The notes beneath the pieces are model-generated. The model was not told where the DNA came from. It was given only the letters and a program-made list of their open reading frames with translations, and did no database searches. DNA of 57,289 nt from CAYVQF01 sp964454015. Lineage in GTDB: Bacteria > Myxococcota_A > Bradymonadia > UBA4248. Made by a program: the position numbers and the translations under genes. Below, in pieces: positions 28,475-37,400 of this stretch; positions within the stretch are counted from its first letter, which is position 1; every line of letters starts with the position of its first letter. The stretch is taken from positions 1 through 57,289 of the forward strand of contig CAYVQF010000035.1 of NCBI GenBank assembly GCA_964454015.1, written 5' to 3'.

Positions 28475-29710
28475 ATGAGCTTTGGTGTGATACTTAAGGG
28501 ATTGGGTTTATTGGGCTTCGTGTTTGGCTTTCTCAGCTTGCTCATGCAAGTGAGTCGCAAGGAGCAGGGCAGTGCTGCGGCGTGGGCTTGGCCAGCGTTG
28601 TTGGCCTTTGTGGGGCTTGGGCTCGTAGTGGTCGGTGATCTTCAACTCGGAGAGAGCGGGCGAGGGCCGAAGCGGGCTGAAGTAGCCGCTACGGGCGTGG
28701 CAGCGGATACAGAAAAGCCACGGCTGGCGACACCTGAGGGTCGAGCGACGGGAAGCGAGGCGGTAGATGCAGAGGGTGCGCAGGCTGGTGCAGGTGAAGC
28801 CGCTGAAGGGGTGGCGCCGACTGGGGAAAATGGGGTGGGCGTGGCGGTGGTGGGTGGTGAGGACAGCTCACCCAGCGAAGCGCCGATAGCGGTGGAAGCC
28901 CCAGTGGTCGTAGAAGGCCCGGTGGTGGCGGAGGTGCCAGCCGAAGTGGAAGTTCCAGTGGTGGCGGAGGTGCCAGCCGAAGTGGAAGTCCCGGTGGTGG
29001 CGGAGGTGCCAGTCGAAGTGGAAGTCCCGGTGGTGGCGGAGGTGCCAGAGCCTGTCGTGCCAAAGGGAGGGGGGGCCCCTGAGGCGGTTGCTGGCAAAGA
29101 CCTGAACAACGTCAAAGTGAGTGAGCGTTTACGCTTTGACGGCTCGCGGTCGAGTTCCGGCGAGGGTGGTGCCAAATTGGTGAAATATTCTTGGGATTTT
29201 GGTGATGGTGCGAAGGCAGATGGGGCCAAAGTCGAGCATAGCTACGAAGATTTCGGGCAGTACACCGTGAGCTTGACTGTGGAAGATGCGGCGGGCATGC
29301 GCGATACGTCGCAGCTTGCCGTGGATGTATGTAGGCCTGCGCGAACCTTGCGCCACCATCGCGCTTCCCCTGCGGATGCGTCAGGGCTCACGTCGACGCC
29401 GTCGGCGCTGACAGGCAAGGTGACCAAGGAGCAGGGTTGTACGCGCCTCAGTGCAGAGGTGAGCGCCTATGTCGTGTCCGCTGAGGTGGAGTCCTGTACT
29501 TGTACGGTAGGAATTCGTTTGGACGGTGGGGGTTGTGGCCGGCAAGAGACCAAGAAGCTGTCCAAGGGTGGAGAGGGTGCGCTCGAGGTGAAGACCCAGT
29601 GTAGCACCGATACGGGCGAGTACACTTGGACGGTGATCCGCGAGGTGAAGGGCGGCTCTGGCTGCAAGTGTTCATTCACCAAGCTTTTGGTCGAGGTCAC
29701 TGAGAGCTGA
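28475..29710 (+). CDS. Membrane protein with repeat stalk and PKD domain
   Basis: This 411-residue protein has two N-terminal membrane helices (about residues 5-24 and 36-55). A Pro/Val/Glu-rich stalk contains VVAEVPAEVEVP-type units encoded by a 36-bp tandem repeat. A PKD domain follows: RLRFDGSRSSSGEG, then YSWDFGDGAKA and HSYEDFGQYTVSLTVED. The Cys-rich C-terminal domain has paired sequences like CTCTVGIRLDGGGCG and CKCSFTKLLVEV. PKD domains usually bind proteins or polysaccharides outside the cell. The start at 28475 directly precedes the hydrophobic region; GTG at 28445 is an alternative. Its end overlaps the convergent gene by 39 bases. Confidence 0.82.
   Translation: MSFGVILKGLGLLGFVFGFLSLLMQVSRKEQGSAAAWAWPALLAFVGLGLVVVGDLQLGESGRGPKRAEVAATGVAADTEKPRLATPEGRATGSEAVDAEGAQAGAGEAAEGVAPTGENGVGVAVVGGEDSSPSEAPIAVEAPVVVEGPVVAEVPAEVEVPVVAEVPAEVEVPVVAEVPVEVEVPVVAEVPEPVVPKGGGAPEAVAGKDLNNVKVSERLRFDGSRSSSGEGGAKLVKYSWDFGDGAKADGAKVEHSYEDFGQYTVSLTVEDAAGMRDTSQLAVDVCRPARTLRHHRASPADASGLTSTPSALTGKVTKEQGCTRLSAEVSAYVVSAEVESCTCTVGIRLDGGGCGRQETKKLSKGGEGALEVKTQCSTDTGEYTWTVIREVKGGSGCKCSFTKLLVEVTES
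28922..29048 (+). repeat. Three and a half copies of a 36-bp tandem repeat
   Basis: The unit starts gtggtggcggaggtgccag at 28922, 28958, 28994 and (partial) 29030. It encodes VVAEVPAEVEVP in the stalk of the PKD protein from residue 150. Copies differ by only a few bases. The period is a multiple of three, so length variation keeps the reading frame. Confidence 0.93.
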
Positions 29711-30259
29711 TGAGCTGTCTGGTTCGTTGGCGTTGGCGCGTTGGATGAGGGCCGCGGCGATCTCTGCGACTTGCTGGGGGGCAAGTCGCTTTGAGCGTCC
29801 CAAGGCTGCGAGTTGCGTTGGGGCGCTTGGGGGCAAATGGTGGGGATCGACGCCAAGGAGATGGGCGAGTTCATCGGCGTTCATTTCCTGTGGATCCTCG
29901 GCGCAGAGGCGTAGTTCGGCCAAGCGCCAGGCATAGGCCCACGGCCGGTCGGCCATTTTGTCCCATTTGGGGAGCGCGATGGCGCCGCTGGCGAGGCCAG
30001 CGAACATGAGGTTGAGGAGATCGGCGAGGAAGGCACGGACGATGAAGGGCGGGACGTCTTGGCCACGGGCATAGCGGAAGAGTGCCAAGAATCCGACATC
30101 GAAACCGGAGTGTTGGCGTTGGTTCGACTCTGGCGTGGCGCAGTCGAGGCCAAACCAGGTGGCGTGTTCACACCACCTGGCGGCGGTGGCGGCGCGGATG
30201 CGGCTGGCCTCGGCGAGGGCTGCTTGGTCATCGAGACAGTGGAGATGTCGGGTACTCAT
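29672..30259 (-). CDS. Protein of unknown function, 195 aa
   Basis: I do not recognise a family. The sequence is helical and Ala/Leu-rich with no signal peptide. It includes GFDVGFLALFRYARGQDVPPF, which reads as a buried helical core, and a possible helix-turn-helix near the end (MNADELAHLLGVDP, then RLAPQQVAEIAAALIQR). A cluster of His and Cys at the N-terminus (MSTRHLHC) may be a metal site. It is divergent from the large helicase gene, with the two starts 130 bases apart, so the two could share regulation. A well-placed GAGGAAA lies upstream of the ATG. Confidence 0.62.
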   Translation of the reverse strand: MSTRHLHCLDDQAALAEASRIRAATAARWCEHATWFGLDCATPESNQRQHSGFDVGFLALFRYARGQDVPPFIVRAFLADLLNLMFAGLASGAIALPKWDKMADRPWAYAWRLAELRLCAEDPQEMNADELAHLLGVDPHHLPPSAPTQLAALGRSKRLAPQQVAEIAAALIQRANANEPDSSSALSDLDQKLGE

Positions 30260-30389
30260 GTGGTTTCCTCGGGGCCGAAGGGGCGTCTGGGATAGGGTTG
30301 TCCTTGGGCGTGGCGTGGAAGGTGTGTGGCTGATGTGTTATCACGCCTTGTTGAGCCCGACACGACGTGGGCGGTGGAGCAGGACTGAC

Positions 30390-33300
30390 GTGAGAGCAGT
30401 ATTGCAGCAATTACGGGGGCGTCTCATCGCGGTAGACGTTCGCAGTCGGACCTTGCGCTTGCTGCGTTGTAGTCGTTCTGGGGCTCTGGATCTATCGCGC
30501 TTGGGAGTGAGCTTTCCGCGATTGCTGGCGCGGCTGTGTCAGCGGCTGGGGGTGGCCAGCGAGCCGCTGACGCTGGTGGATCTCAAGCCAGGTGTAGACG
30601 ACGGCGGTTTGGCGCGGGACTTGGGCGCGTTGGCGCAAGCGGCGCATCAGCATTGGCAGGAGACGGGCGCTCAGGATTTGGCCGTTGGTTGGCCTTTGCT
30701 GGAGGGAAAAGGGCGGGACGGGACATGGCTGCGAGCGCCCCTGATTCTTTATCCAGTGGCGTTGACGATGACCGAGCGGGGGCGGATGCGTTGGGAGTTG
30801 CGATTTTTGGGTGAGGGCGAGCTGAACGAGTCTCTGGTTCGAACCTTCAAGCGGGTCGAGGGCCTGCGGATGGATCTCAGCGACTTTTTGGCGGCCGATG
30901 CTGACCAGTCGTTTCTCGTGGACGAGGAGACCTGGTCGAGCCTCATCGGTGTGTTGCGGGGTTATGGTCTGGCGTTGGAGGGCGGGTCCGTTCTCCCCGA
31001 GTTGACGGCGATGCCGATTCGCACCAAAGCTCAGCGAGAAGGGGCGGCGCCGGGGGTGTTTCGGCTGCAAAACCATTTGATATTGGGTCGTTTCCCCCGT
31101 CACGGTACGGCGATGGTCGGTGATTATGACGCCTGGCTGGACGCAGCGAGTGACGGGAGTAGCGAGGCATTGGGGCTTCTGGGTGACCTTCTCGGTGCGT
31201 GGGAGAGCGGTTTCAGCGAGGGGGACGCCATGGCAGAGGCGGGTCATGCCGTTGACGACGACGGTATTGGCCGTTTGCGTCGCTGGCAGGTGATGCCCTC
31301 TGATGGGAGTCAGGATGCGGTGTTCTCGTTGCTTGAAGGGCGGTCGCGCCGAGGTGTCGTGGTGCAGGGCCCTCCTGGTACGGGCAAATCGCAGTTGATC
31401 ACCAACCTGGTTGCGGCAGGTATAGGTGAGGGTCAGCGGACGCTTCTGGTGTGTACGAAGCGCGCGGCGCTGGATGTGGTCTATGCTCGCCTTTGTGACT
31501 TGGGTTTGGGCGAAGCCGTGGCCTTGGTGCACGACGTTCAGCGAGACCGGCAGAGCGTGTGTGCTGGGTTGGTGACGACCTTGGAGCGGGCGTTGGGTTC
31601 GGACCTGAGCGTGGTGGACGAGGAGATGGGGATACAAGGGGCGCACGAAGCGGCCCTGGTTCGACTGCGCGCGCATCTGGCGCTGGCTGATGATGCTTTC
31701 CGAGCGATGACCGAGAGCGCGTGTGGCCGGCCGCCTTTGGTGGAGGTCCAGGAGTCTCTGCTCGACGATGACGGGGCCCCCTTGCCGGATCTCGGGGGGC
31801 TGGTGGGTGAGCTCAGCCGGTCAGAGGTCGAGCGCTTTTTGCCGCAACTGGAGTTGGTTGCGCAGGTGAGCGAGCCTTTTGCGGATCCACATCCTCTGGC
31901 CGTGCGCAGCGACTGGTCGGGCTGGTCTGCGGGTGAGGTGGCGCGTTTTTTCGGTGCGCTGATGGTGCTGCGGGACAAAGTGACGGCGTTAGGGGCTTTG
32001 GGTGGAGAGCTTTCTCCGGGTACGGCGGCAGTGGAGGGAGCGTTGTTTGCCGAGATGTCAGGGCTCTTGGAGTTGCTGTCATCAGGGGAGAGCGAGCGCT
32101 GGAAGCGCTTGGTGTTGTTTTGGGTGTGGACCGGTGGGGACGCCGAGCACGGAGAGTGGCGGCGGGTGATGACCCTGCTGCGACGGGCGCAGCGGACGCT
32201 GCGGCCAGTGCCATCGGGATTGCTGTTGGTGCGTGAGGCGGAGCTGCGCCAGTGGGTGGCAGGTCTCGAGCGCTTGGCCCAGCTTCAAGGGAAGTTGTGG
32301 CGGTTCTTCTTGCCCGAGTACTGGCGTCTGCGGGCTTTGCCGGCAGCGGTTCTATCCCATTGTCCCGATGGCGGCGGCTTGGTGGCGCCGCTATCCTTGT
32401 GCAAGGAGGCGTTGGCGTGGCAGCGTTTTTTAGGCAAGCTGCCTGATGACAATGCCTTTCTAGACTTTGGTTGGCGTGGTGAGATGGCCGATATTGCGCA
32501 GGCCATCGACGCCATCGAGGCGGAGCACCAACACATTCATCGGGTTCACCAAGCTTTCCGCTCTTTGTCTCGTTTTGGTGGCGTGTATGCGCAGTGGCCA
32601 CAGTTGGAGAGCGAGCACTTGGATGGGGCGCGGCCGGCATTCTTTACGGCTTTGCTGGCAGATGGGGCGAAGTCTTCTTTGGTGCAGGAGATTCTGAGTG
32701 ATCTGGAGGCGCTGCGCGTGGGTCTCTCAGCGGCTTATGTGGGTCGTTTGCGGGCTTGGGCGTTGGCGGGTGAGTGCGACGCTGCGGTGAACGCCCTCAA
32801 TGGCTTGCTGGCGGCGCGGGAGGCGTCTGATCGGGTCGTGGCGCTGGATACGAGGTTGGCGGCGTTGCCGCCTTGGGGTCGAAGCTTCCTGCGTCAATGG
32901 CGGCGCGCAGAGCATGGGGATTGTAGTGCGGCTCTGTGGCGCTCTCTGTCACGGGCCTGGTTGGCGGCAGGGCTGGCGGGACGCGAGGCGGCGGATGTGG
33001 AGGCGCCTCTCTTGGCATCGTCCTCGTTGTCGCGGCTGGACGCGGCGCTTGGGGCTTACCATGCGGTTGCCGGGCAGGGGGTCATGGCGCGATTTCTGCG
33101 GCGGATGCGGGTGCTCGCTGCGCGTCGGGGGCAGCGGACGGTGCTGCGTCGGCTGATGGCCGAGGCGGCCAAGCAGCGCCGCCGTCTGTCTCTGCGTCAG
33201 CTCATTGCGCGCTTTTGGGAGAGTGGTTTAGCCGAGGCTCGACCGGTGTGGTTTTGTTCTCCAGAGGCGGTCGCGGCCTTGTTTCCCATGGTGCGTGACT

Positions 33301-34616
33301 TGTTTGATGTGGTGGTCTTCGATGAGGCGAGTCAGTGTCCGGTGGAGCACGCACTGTCGGCGTTGGTGCGGGCGCGCAGTTGTCTCGTAGCGGGGGATGA
33401 GCAGCAGATGCCGCCATCGCGGTTTTTTCAGGCGCAGGTGGAAGAGGAGGAGGATGACGATGAGGATGATTGGGTGAGAGGCAGCCGGTCGTTGCTCGAT
33501 CTGGCTCGGGGGGCCTTTCAGGTATCGACGCTCCTCTGGCACTATAGGTCTAGGCACGAGGCGTTGGTGGCGTTTTCCAACGCGGCGTTTTACGGGAACC
33601 TTCTCCACACGGCGCCGCAGGCAGGTGGGGTGAGCCGGGTGGGCGAGGGGGTCCACTGGCACGCCGTGGCAGGGCGTTGGCGCGAGCAGTGCAACGCGGA
33701 GGAGGCCGAGGCGGTGGTCGGGCTGATCGCAGAGCTGTGGAAGGCTGGCGGCGCAGCGCTTCCCTCGGTGGGTGTGGTGGCTTTCAATCGCAAGCAGGCG
33801 GAGTTGATTGACCGATTGTTGGCCGAGCGTGCCCTGTGCGACGAAGGTTTTCGGGCGCAGTACATGGCGGATAGGAGTCGTGCGGCGACGGCTCAGTTGT
33901 TCATTCGCAACTTGGAGAATGTGCAGGGTGATGAGCGCGATGTGGTGATCATGTCGGTGGGTTATGCAGGGGATGAGCGCGGGCGGGTGGCGGCGGTTTT
34001 TGGTCCGTTGTCCCAAGAGGGTGGAGAGAAGCGCTTGAACGTGGCGGTGACACGGGCACGTGTCGCGATGCACGTGTTTTGCTCGTTCCAGCCCGAGCAC
34101 TTGCATGTGGCGCACCTTCAGCACCGAGGTCCCGTGTTATTGCAGGCCTATTTGCGCTATGCGCGGGCGTGCAGCGAGGGTGATGGGGGGCAGATCAAGG
34201 AGATCCTTCGCGAGGTGTCGGGAGGTGGGTTGGAGGGGCGCGCGGGCGAGGTTGGTGTGCGCTGGGTCGGTAAGCGTTTGTGCGCGTTGGTGGGTGCAGC
34301 CCTGGAGTCTTCGGGTTTCGAGGTGCGGCGTGGTGTGGGCTTGGGCGGACAGGGTCTTGACCTTGCGGTAAGTGACGCGGCATCGGGGCGGGTGGTGGGC
34401 TTGGATTGTGGGGTGTTTTGGCAATGTCCTGATACCTTGGCGCGCGATGTCTATGCGCTCCGTTTCTGGAGTCGTTTGGGTTGGCCCGTGCTGCGGGTCA
34501 GCCCCAGTGTGTGGCAGAGCAGGCGGGATGCATGGGTGGGTGAGCTTGCGTCGCTGGTGGGGCGAGAAGTGCAAGGAGCGTTGCTTGGGTCTTCTCGCGG
34601 CGAGGAAGGTGATTAG
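30390..34616 (+). CDS. DUF4011-type superfamily 1 helicase with nuclease-like C-terminus
   Basis: This 1408-residue protein has three parts. The N-terminus (VLQQLRGRLIAVDVRSRTLRL) fits the DUF4011 start of such helicases. An SF1 (UPF1-like) core has Walker A QGPPGTGKSQL at about residue 327-335 and Walker B VVVFDEASQCP near 977. Motifs V/VI appear in ENVQGDERDVVIMSVGY and RLNVAVTRAR. The last 130 residues look like the MTES_1575/Vsr-type nuclease fold: LDLAVSD, then VVGLDCG, ALRFWSRLGWPVLRVS. In relatives I remember, the second motif is GIECDG; here Glu is replaced by Asp and the following acidic residue is missing, so cleavage may be weak or lost. This order resembles single-gene antiphage helicase-nucleases. 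The start may be ATG 30333. Confidence 0.82.
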   Translation: MRAVLQQLRGRLIAVDVRSRTLRLLRCSRSGALDLSRLGVSFPRLLARLCQRLGVASEPLTLVDLKPGVDDGGLARDLGALAQAAHQHWQETGAQDLAVGWPLLEGKGRDGTWLRAPLILYPVALTMTERGRMRWELRFLGEGELNESLVRTFKRVEGLRMDLSDFLAADADQSFLVDEETWSSLIGVLRGYGLALEGGSVLPELTAMPIRTKAQREGAAPGVFRLQNHLILGRFPRHGTAMVGDYDAWLDAASDGSSEALGLLGDLLGAWESGFSEGDAMAEAGHAVDDDGIGRLRRWQVMPSDGSQDAVFSLLEGRSRRGVVVQGPPGTGKSQLITNLVAAGIGEGQRTLLVCTKRAALDVVYARLCDLGLGEAVALVHDVQRDRQSVCAGLVTTLERALGSDLSVVDEEMGIQGAHEAALVRLRAHLALADDAFRAMTESACGRPPLVEVQESLLDDDGAPLPDLGGLVGELSRSEVERFLPQLELVAQVSEPFADPHPLAVRSDWSGWSAGEVARFFGALMVLRDKVTALGALGGELSPGTAAVEGALFAEMSGLLELLSSGESERWKRLVLFWVWTGGDAEHGEWRRVMTLLRRAQRTLRPVPSGLLLVREAELRQWVAGLERLAQLQGKLWRFFLPEYWRLRALPAAVLSHCPDGGGLVAPLSLCKEALAWQRFLGKLPDDNAFLDFGWRGEMADIAQAIDAIEAEHQHIHRVHQAFRSLSRFGGVYAQWPQLESEHLDGARPAFFTALLADGAKSSLVQEILSDLEALRVGLSAAYVGRLRAWALAGECDAAVNALNGLLAAREASDRVVALDTRLAALPPWGRSFLRQWRRAEHGDCSAALWRSLSRAWLAAGLAGREAADVEAPLLASSSLSRLDAALGAYHAVAGQGVMARFLRRMRVLAARRGQRTVLRRLMAEAAKQRRRLSLRQLIARFWESGLAEARPVWFCSPEAVAALFPMVRDLFDVVVFDEASQCPVEHALSALVRARSCLVAGDEQQMPPSRFFQAQVEEEEDDDEDDWVRGSRSLLDLARGAFQVSTLLWHYRSRHEALVAFSNAAFYGNLLHTAPQAGGVSRVGEGVHWHAVAGRWREQCNAEEAEAVVGLIAELWKAGGAALPSVGVVAFNRKQAELIDRLLAERALCDEGFRAQYMADRSRAATAQLFIRNLENVQGDERDVVIMSVGYAGDERGRVAAVFGPLSQEGGEKRLNVAVTRARVAMHVFCSFQPEHLHVAHLQHRGPVLLQAYLRYARACSEGDGGQIKEILREVSGGGLEGRAGEVGVRWVGKRLCALVGAALESSGFEVRRGVGLGGQGLDLAVSDAASGRVVGLDCGVFWQCPDTLARDVYALRFWSRLGWPVLRVSPSVWQSRRDAWVGELASLVGREVQGALLGSSRGEEGD

Positions 34617-34680
34617 AAGGGATGGCCGGCACGGGGGGGGCGGGTGAGCATGGGACGAGAAGCGTAGAAAAGGGGTGACG

Positions 34681-35229
34681 ATGTTCAAAGGGACGACAAT
34701 TGTGTCGGTGCGGCGTGATGGCCGAGTCGTGGTCGCTGGTGATGGTCAGGTGTCGCTGGGGAACACGGTGGTGAAGCAGCGGGCGTTGAAGCTGCGTCGT
34801 TTGGCAGGGAACCGGGTGGTGGTTGGTTTTGCGGGGTCGACGGCGGATGCGATGACCCTCTTTGAGAAGCTCGAAGGGAAGTTGGCGGAGCACGGGAACA
34901 ATCTTTTACGTGCGGCGGTGGAGTTGGCCAAGGAGTGGCGGACGGATAAGTACTTGCGCCGACTCGAGGCGATGATGATCGCTGCGGATCATGCGGTGAC
35001 ACTTCTGATTTCGGGGACGGGTGATGTATTGACGCCTGATGATGGTGTGGTGGCGATAGGCTCTGGCTCTGGCTACGCTTTGGCGGCAGCGCGCGCCCTG
35101 TTGCGGGCGACGGATCTGGATGCGCGAAGTATCGCGATGGAAGCGATGGCCGTGGCGAGTGAGATCTGCGTTTTTACCAATGGCCACGTGAGCGTCGAAG
35201 AGATTGAAGTGGACAGAGCAGAGGGCTGA
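34681..35229 (+). CDS. hslV: ATP-dependent protease peptidase subunit HslV
   Basis: HslV is the threonine-protease core of the HslUV complex, a proteasome-like degradation machine. The 182-residue product begins MFKGTTIVSV, so the catalytic Thr (T5) follows a four-residue propeptide removed during maturation. The family motifs VVVAGDGQVSLGNTVVK and GNRVVVGFAGSTADA are present, as is IGSGSGYALAAARAL. The ATG at 34681 is preferred to the GTG two codons upstream because of the AAAAGGGG site just before it. hslU follows at once. Confidence 0.95.
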   Translation: MFKGTTIVSVRRDGRVVVAGDGQVSLGNTVVKQRALKLRRLAGNRVVVGFAGSTADAMTLFEKLEGKLAEHGNNLLRAAVELAKEWRTDKYLRRLEAMMIAADHAVTLLISGTGDVLTPDDGVVAIGSGSGYALAAARALLRATDLDARSIAMEAMAVASEICVFTNGHVSVEEIEVDRAEG

Positions 35230-36612
35230 GTGAGCGAGATGAATGAAATAGAAGAGAGAGTGGATGGTAGTGCGGTGAAGGAAGGTGTTGGTGCGTTGAC
35301 ACCGCGCGAAATCGTGGTGGAGCTGGATCGCTATATCATCGGGCAGAATGCAGCGAAGCGGGCGGTCGCCATTGCTTTACGCAACCGGTGGCGCCGTCAG
35401 CAGGTGCCAGCGGAGCTGCGCGATGAGATCATGCCGAAGAACATTTTGATGATTGGTCCGACGGGGGTAGGCAAGACGGAGATCGCTCGCCGGTTGGCGA
35501 AGTTGGCTCAGGCCCCTTTCGTCAAGGTGGAGGCGTCAAAGTTTACTGAAGTCGGCTACGTCGGTCGGGACGTGGAGTCGATGGTGCGCGACTTGTTGGA
35601 GACAGCGATCAAGCTGGTCAAAGATGAGGCGAAACGTCAGGTGGAACGTAAGGCGCTGCGGGCCGCGGAAGATCGGCTGTTGGAGCTGTTGTTGTCGGGC
35701 GGGGCGGAGCGACATCAGGTTGAAGATGCAGATGCGACCCGAGAGAAGTTGCGAGACTTGCTGCGCCAGGGCAAGCTCGACGAGCGCTACGTAGACATTG
35801 AGGTGAGCGAGTCTCAGGGGCCGATGCTGCAGTTTTTTGGTCAGCAGCCCGGTGCAGAAGAGATGGAGATGAGCTTCAAAGACCTCTTTGGCAACCTGAT
35901 GCCGAAGCGCAAGAAGCGACGTAAGGTCAAGGTCGCGGAGGCGCTGGAGATCTTTCGTACGGAGGAGAGTACCCGGCTGGTGGATCAAGACAACGTGGTG
36001 CGTGAGGCCATCAAGCGCACAGAACAGTCAGGCATCGTCTTCGTCGACGAGATCGACAAGGTTGCCGGTCGTGAGGCATCCCATGGGCCTGATGTATCGC
36101 GGGAGGGTGTGCAGCGCGACCTGTTGCCGATCATCGAGGGTTCGACGGTGACGACGAAGCACGGCATCGTCAAAACGGATCATATCCTGTTCATTGCTGC
36201 GGGTGCTTTTCATGTTGCCAAGCCGAGTGATCTGATTCCTGAGTTGCAAGGGCGATTTCCGATCAGGGTTGAATTGGATAGCTTGGTGGAGAAGGATTTT
36301 TTACGCATTCTTCAGGAACCGCAGAACAGCCTCATCAAGCAATACACGGCGCTCATGGAGACAGAAGGGGTGAAGTTGGTGTTTACGGCCGATGCGATCG
36401 CCGAGATGGCGCGTCTGGCGTGTCGTGCCAACGCGCAAATGCAGAACATTGGCGCGCGGCGTTTGCATACGGTGATGGAGCTTCTTTTCGATGAGATAAG
36501 CTTTGATGCGCCCGAGATGGCGGCGCAAGAGGTACACATCGATGGGGATTACGTGCGGTCGAAGCTCGAGGGCGTGGTGGAGGACCAAGACCTGAGCCGT
36601 TACGTGCTGTAG
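35230..36612 (+). CDS. hslU: HslUV protease ATPase subunit HslU
   Basis: HslU is the AAA+ unfoldase that feeds substrates into HslV. The 460-residue product has Walker A GPTGVGKT (76-83), the sensor region KVEASKFTEVGYVGRD, an intermediate domain (about residues 110-240, highly charged, RRKVKVAEALEIFRTEEST), and Walker B GIVFVDEIDKVA. The C-terminus DLSRYVL is the family tail that docks into HslV. The gene starts with GTG directly at the hslV stop; ATG 35239 three codons on is an alternative. It ends one base from the convergent S26-like gene. No heat-shock promoter is visible upstream. Confidence 0.95.
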   Translation: MSEMNEIEERVDGSAVKEGVGALTPREIVVELDRYIIGQNAAKRAVAIALRNRWRRQQVPAELRDEIMPKNILMIGPTGVGKTEIARRLAKLAQAPFVKVEASKFTEVGYVGRDVESMVRDLLETAIKLVKDEAKRQVERKALRAAEDRLLELLLSGGAERHQVEDADATREKLRDLLRQGKLDERYVDIEVSESQGPMLQFFGQQPGAEEMEMSFKDLFGNLMPKRKKRRKVKVAEALEIFRTEESTRLVDQDNVVREAIKRTEQSGIVFVDEIDKVAGREASHGPDVSREGVQRDLLPIIEGSTVTTKHGIVKTDHILFIAAGAFHVAKPSDLIPELQGRFPIRVELDSLVEKDFLRILQEPQNSLIKQYTALMETEGVKLVFTADAIAEMARLACRANAQMQNIGARRLHTVMELLFDEISFDAPEMAAQEVHIDGDYVRSKLEGVVEDQDLSRYVL

Positions 36613-36613
36613 G

Positions 36614-37282
36614 TCAAGGCAGCCCGAACCATTGCCCCAGCCATCCGCCGTTGGGCCGGTTGTAGCGGATGACGAAGACGACTTTGCCCATGATGTCGGC
36701 CAGAGGGAGGGGTCCGAAGGTGCGGCTGTCGTAGGCTTGTTGTCGATTGTCGCCAATGAGGAAGACGTGGCCATGGGGGACGATGAGCAGGTGGTCTTGG
36801 GGATGGCTGTGTGGCCGTTGGCGTGACAGGGTGCGTTGGCCAGGTTGGGGGAGGGCGGCATCTGGGCTATCGAGGGCGGCGAGGAGGGGTGGCGCGGAGA
36901 GGTCGACGGGGGTGGTGGAGGTCAGCACGGCTTGGTTGCCGCTGATGCGGACGCTGTGGTTTTCGGTGGCCAAGACGCGCAGGGTGAGGGTCTGTTCTCG
37001 GTCATGGGGGCTGCGCACGATGACGATGTCATCATGGCTGATTTGGCCGAATTCGGCTTGGACGCGGTCGACCACGACGACATCGCCGAGCCCCAGTGAG
37101 GGGCTCATGGCTAGCCCGTCGATGGTGTGCAGGTCGAGGGCTACGAAGAGGAGCAGGGCCAAGGCTGCGAAGCCAACCAGCCAGAGCAGGCGCCGTTTTT
37201 TGAATGGTTTTGGGGCGTTGCTTCTGGGGCGTCGCTGTTTTGCAGGCTGCCGTCCGGGTTTCTGAGTGGGAGCTTTTGCCAT
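36614..37282 (-). CDS. Signal peptidase I paralogue lacking both catalytic residues
   Basis: This 222-residue S26-family protein has a basic N-terminus and one membrane helix (about 31-49). It keeps the family's structural motifs: GDVVVVDRV after the first motif, and HVFLIGDNRQQAYDSRTFGP (residues 172-191, shown to 20). However, the nucleophile motif normally G-x-S-M-x-P is G56-L-A58-M-S-P, with Ala for Ser. The general base Lys, normally in K-R-V before the second strand, is Leu at 101 (T-L-R-V). I checked the codons: GCC for Ala58 and CTG for Leu101. It is therefore likely inactive as a Ser/Lys peptidase. It is convergent with hslU and divergent from tRNA-Cys. Confidence 0.85.
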   Translation of the reverse strand: MAKAPTQKPGRQPAKQRRPRSNAPKPFKKRRLLWLVGFAALALLLFVALDLHTIDGLAMSPSLGLGDVVVVDRVQAEFGQISHDDIVIVRSPHDREQTLTLRVLATENHSVRISGNQAVLTSTTPVDLSAPPLLAALDSPDAALPQPGQRTLSRQRPHSHPQDHLLIVPHGHVFLIGDNRQQAYDSRTFGPLPLADIMGKVVFVIRYNRPNGGWLGQWFGLP

Positions 37283-37310
37283 GGTCCCTTGGGGTAGGAG
37301 GTTTTGGGGT

Positions 37311-37326
37311 CCGCGCAGGGGCGCGG
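37311..37326. repeat. Short perfect hairpin
   Basis: CCGCGC, AGGG, GCGCGG form a perfect 6-bp G/C stem with a four-base loop in the leader of the signal-peptidase-like gene. No T run follows on either strand. It might affect translation or be chance. Confidence 0.45.
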
Positions 37327-37400
37327 TGATGCGCTGAGGCTAACGCCAACCCGCGGCTAAGGCGAAGATTGGAGGGCGTCAGTGAGGAGGGCGAAATGGG

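Noticed and set aside
34617..34680. Heat-shock promoter for hslVU
   Set aside because: I found no sigma-32-like CTTGAA/CCCCAT-type pair in the short gap.
36614..37282. Functional signal peptidase I
   Set aside because: The Ser-Lys dyad is absent at both expected positions, so I list it as a paralogue and not as lepB.
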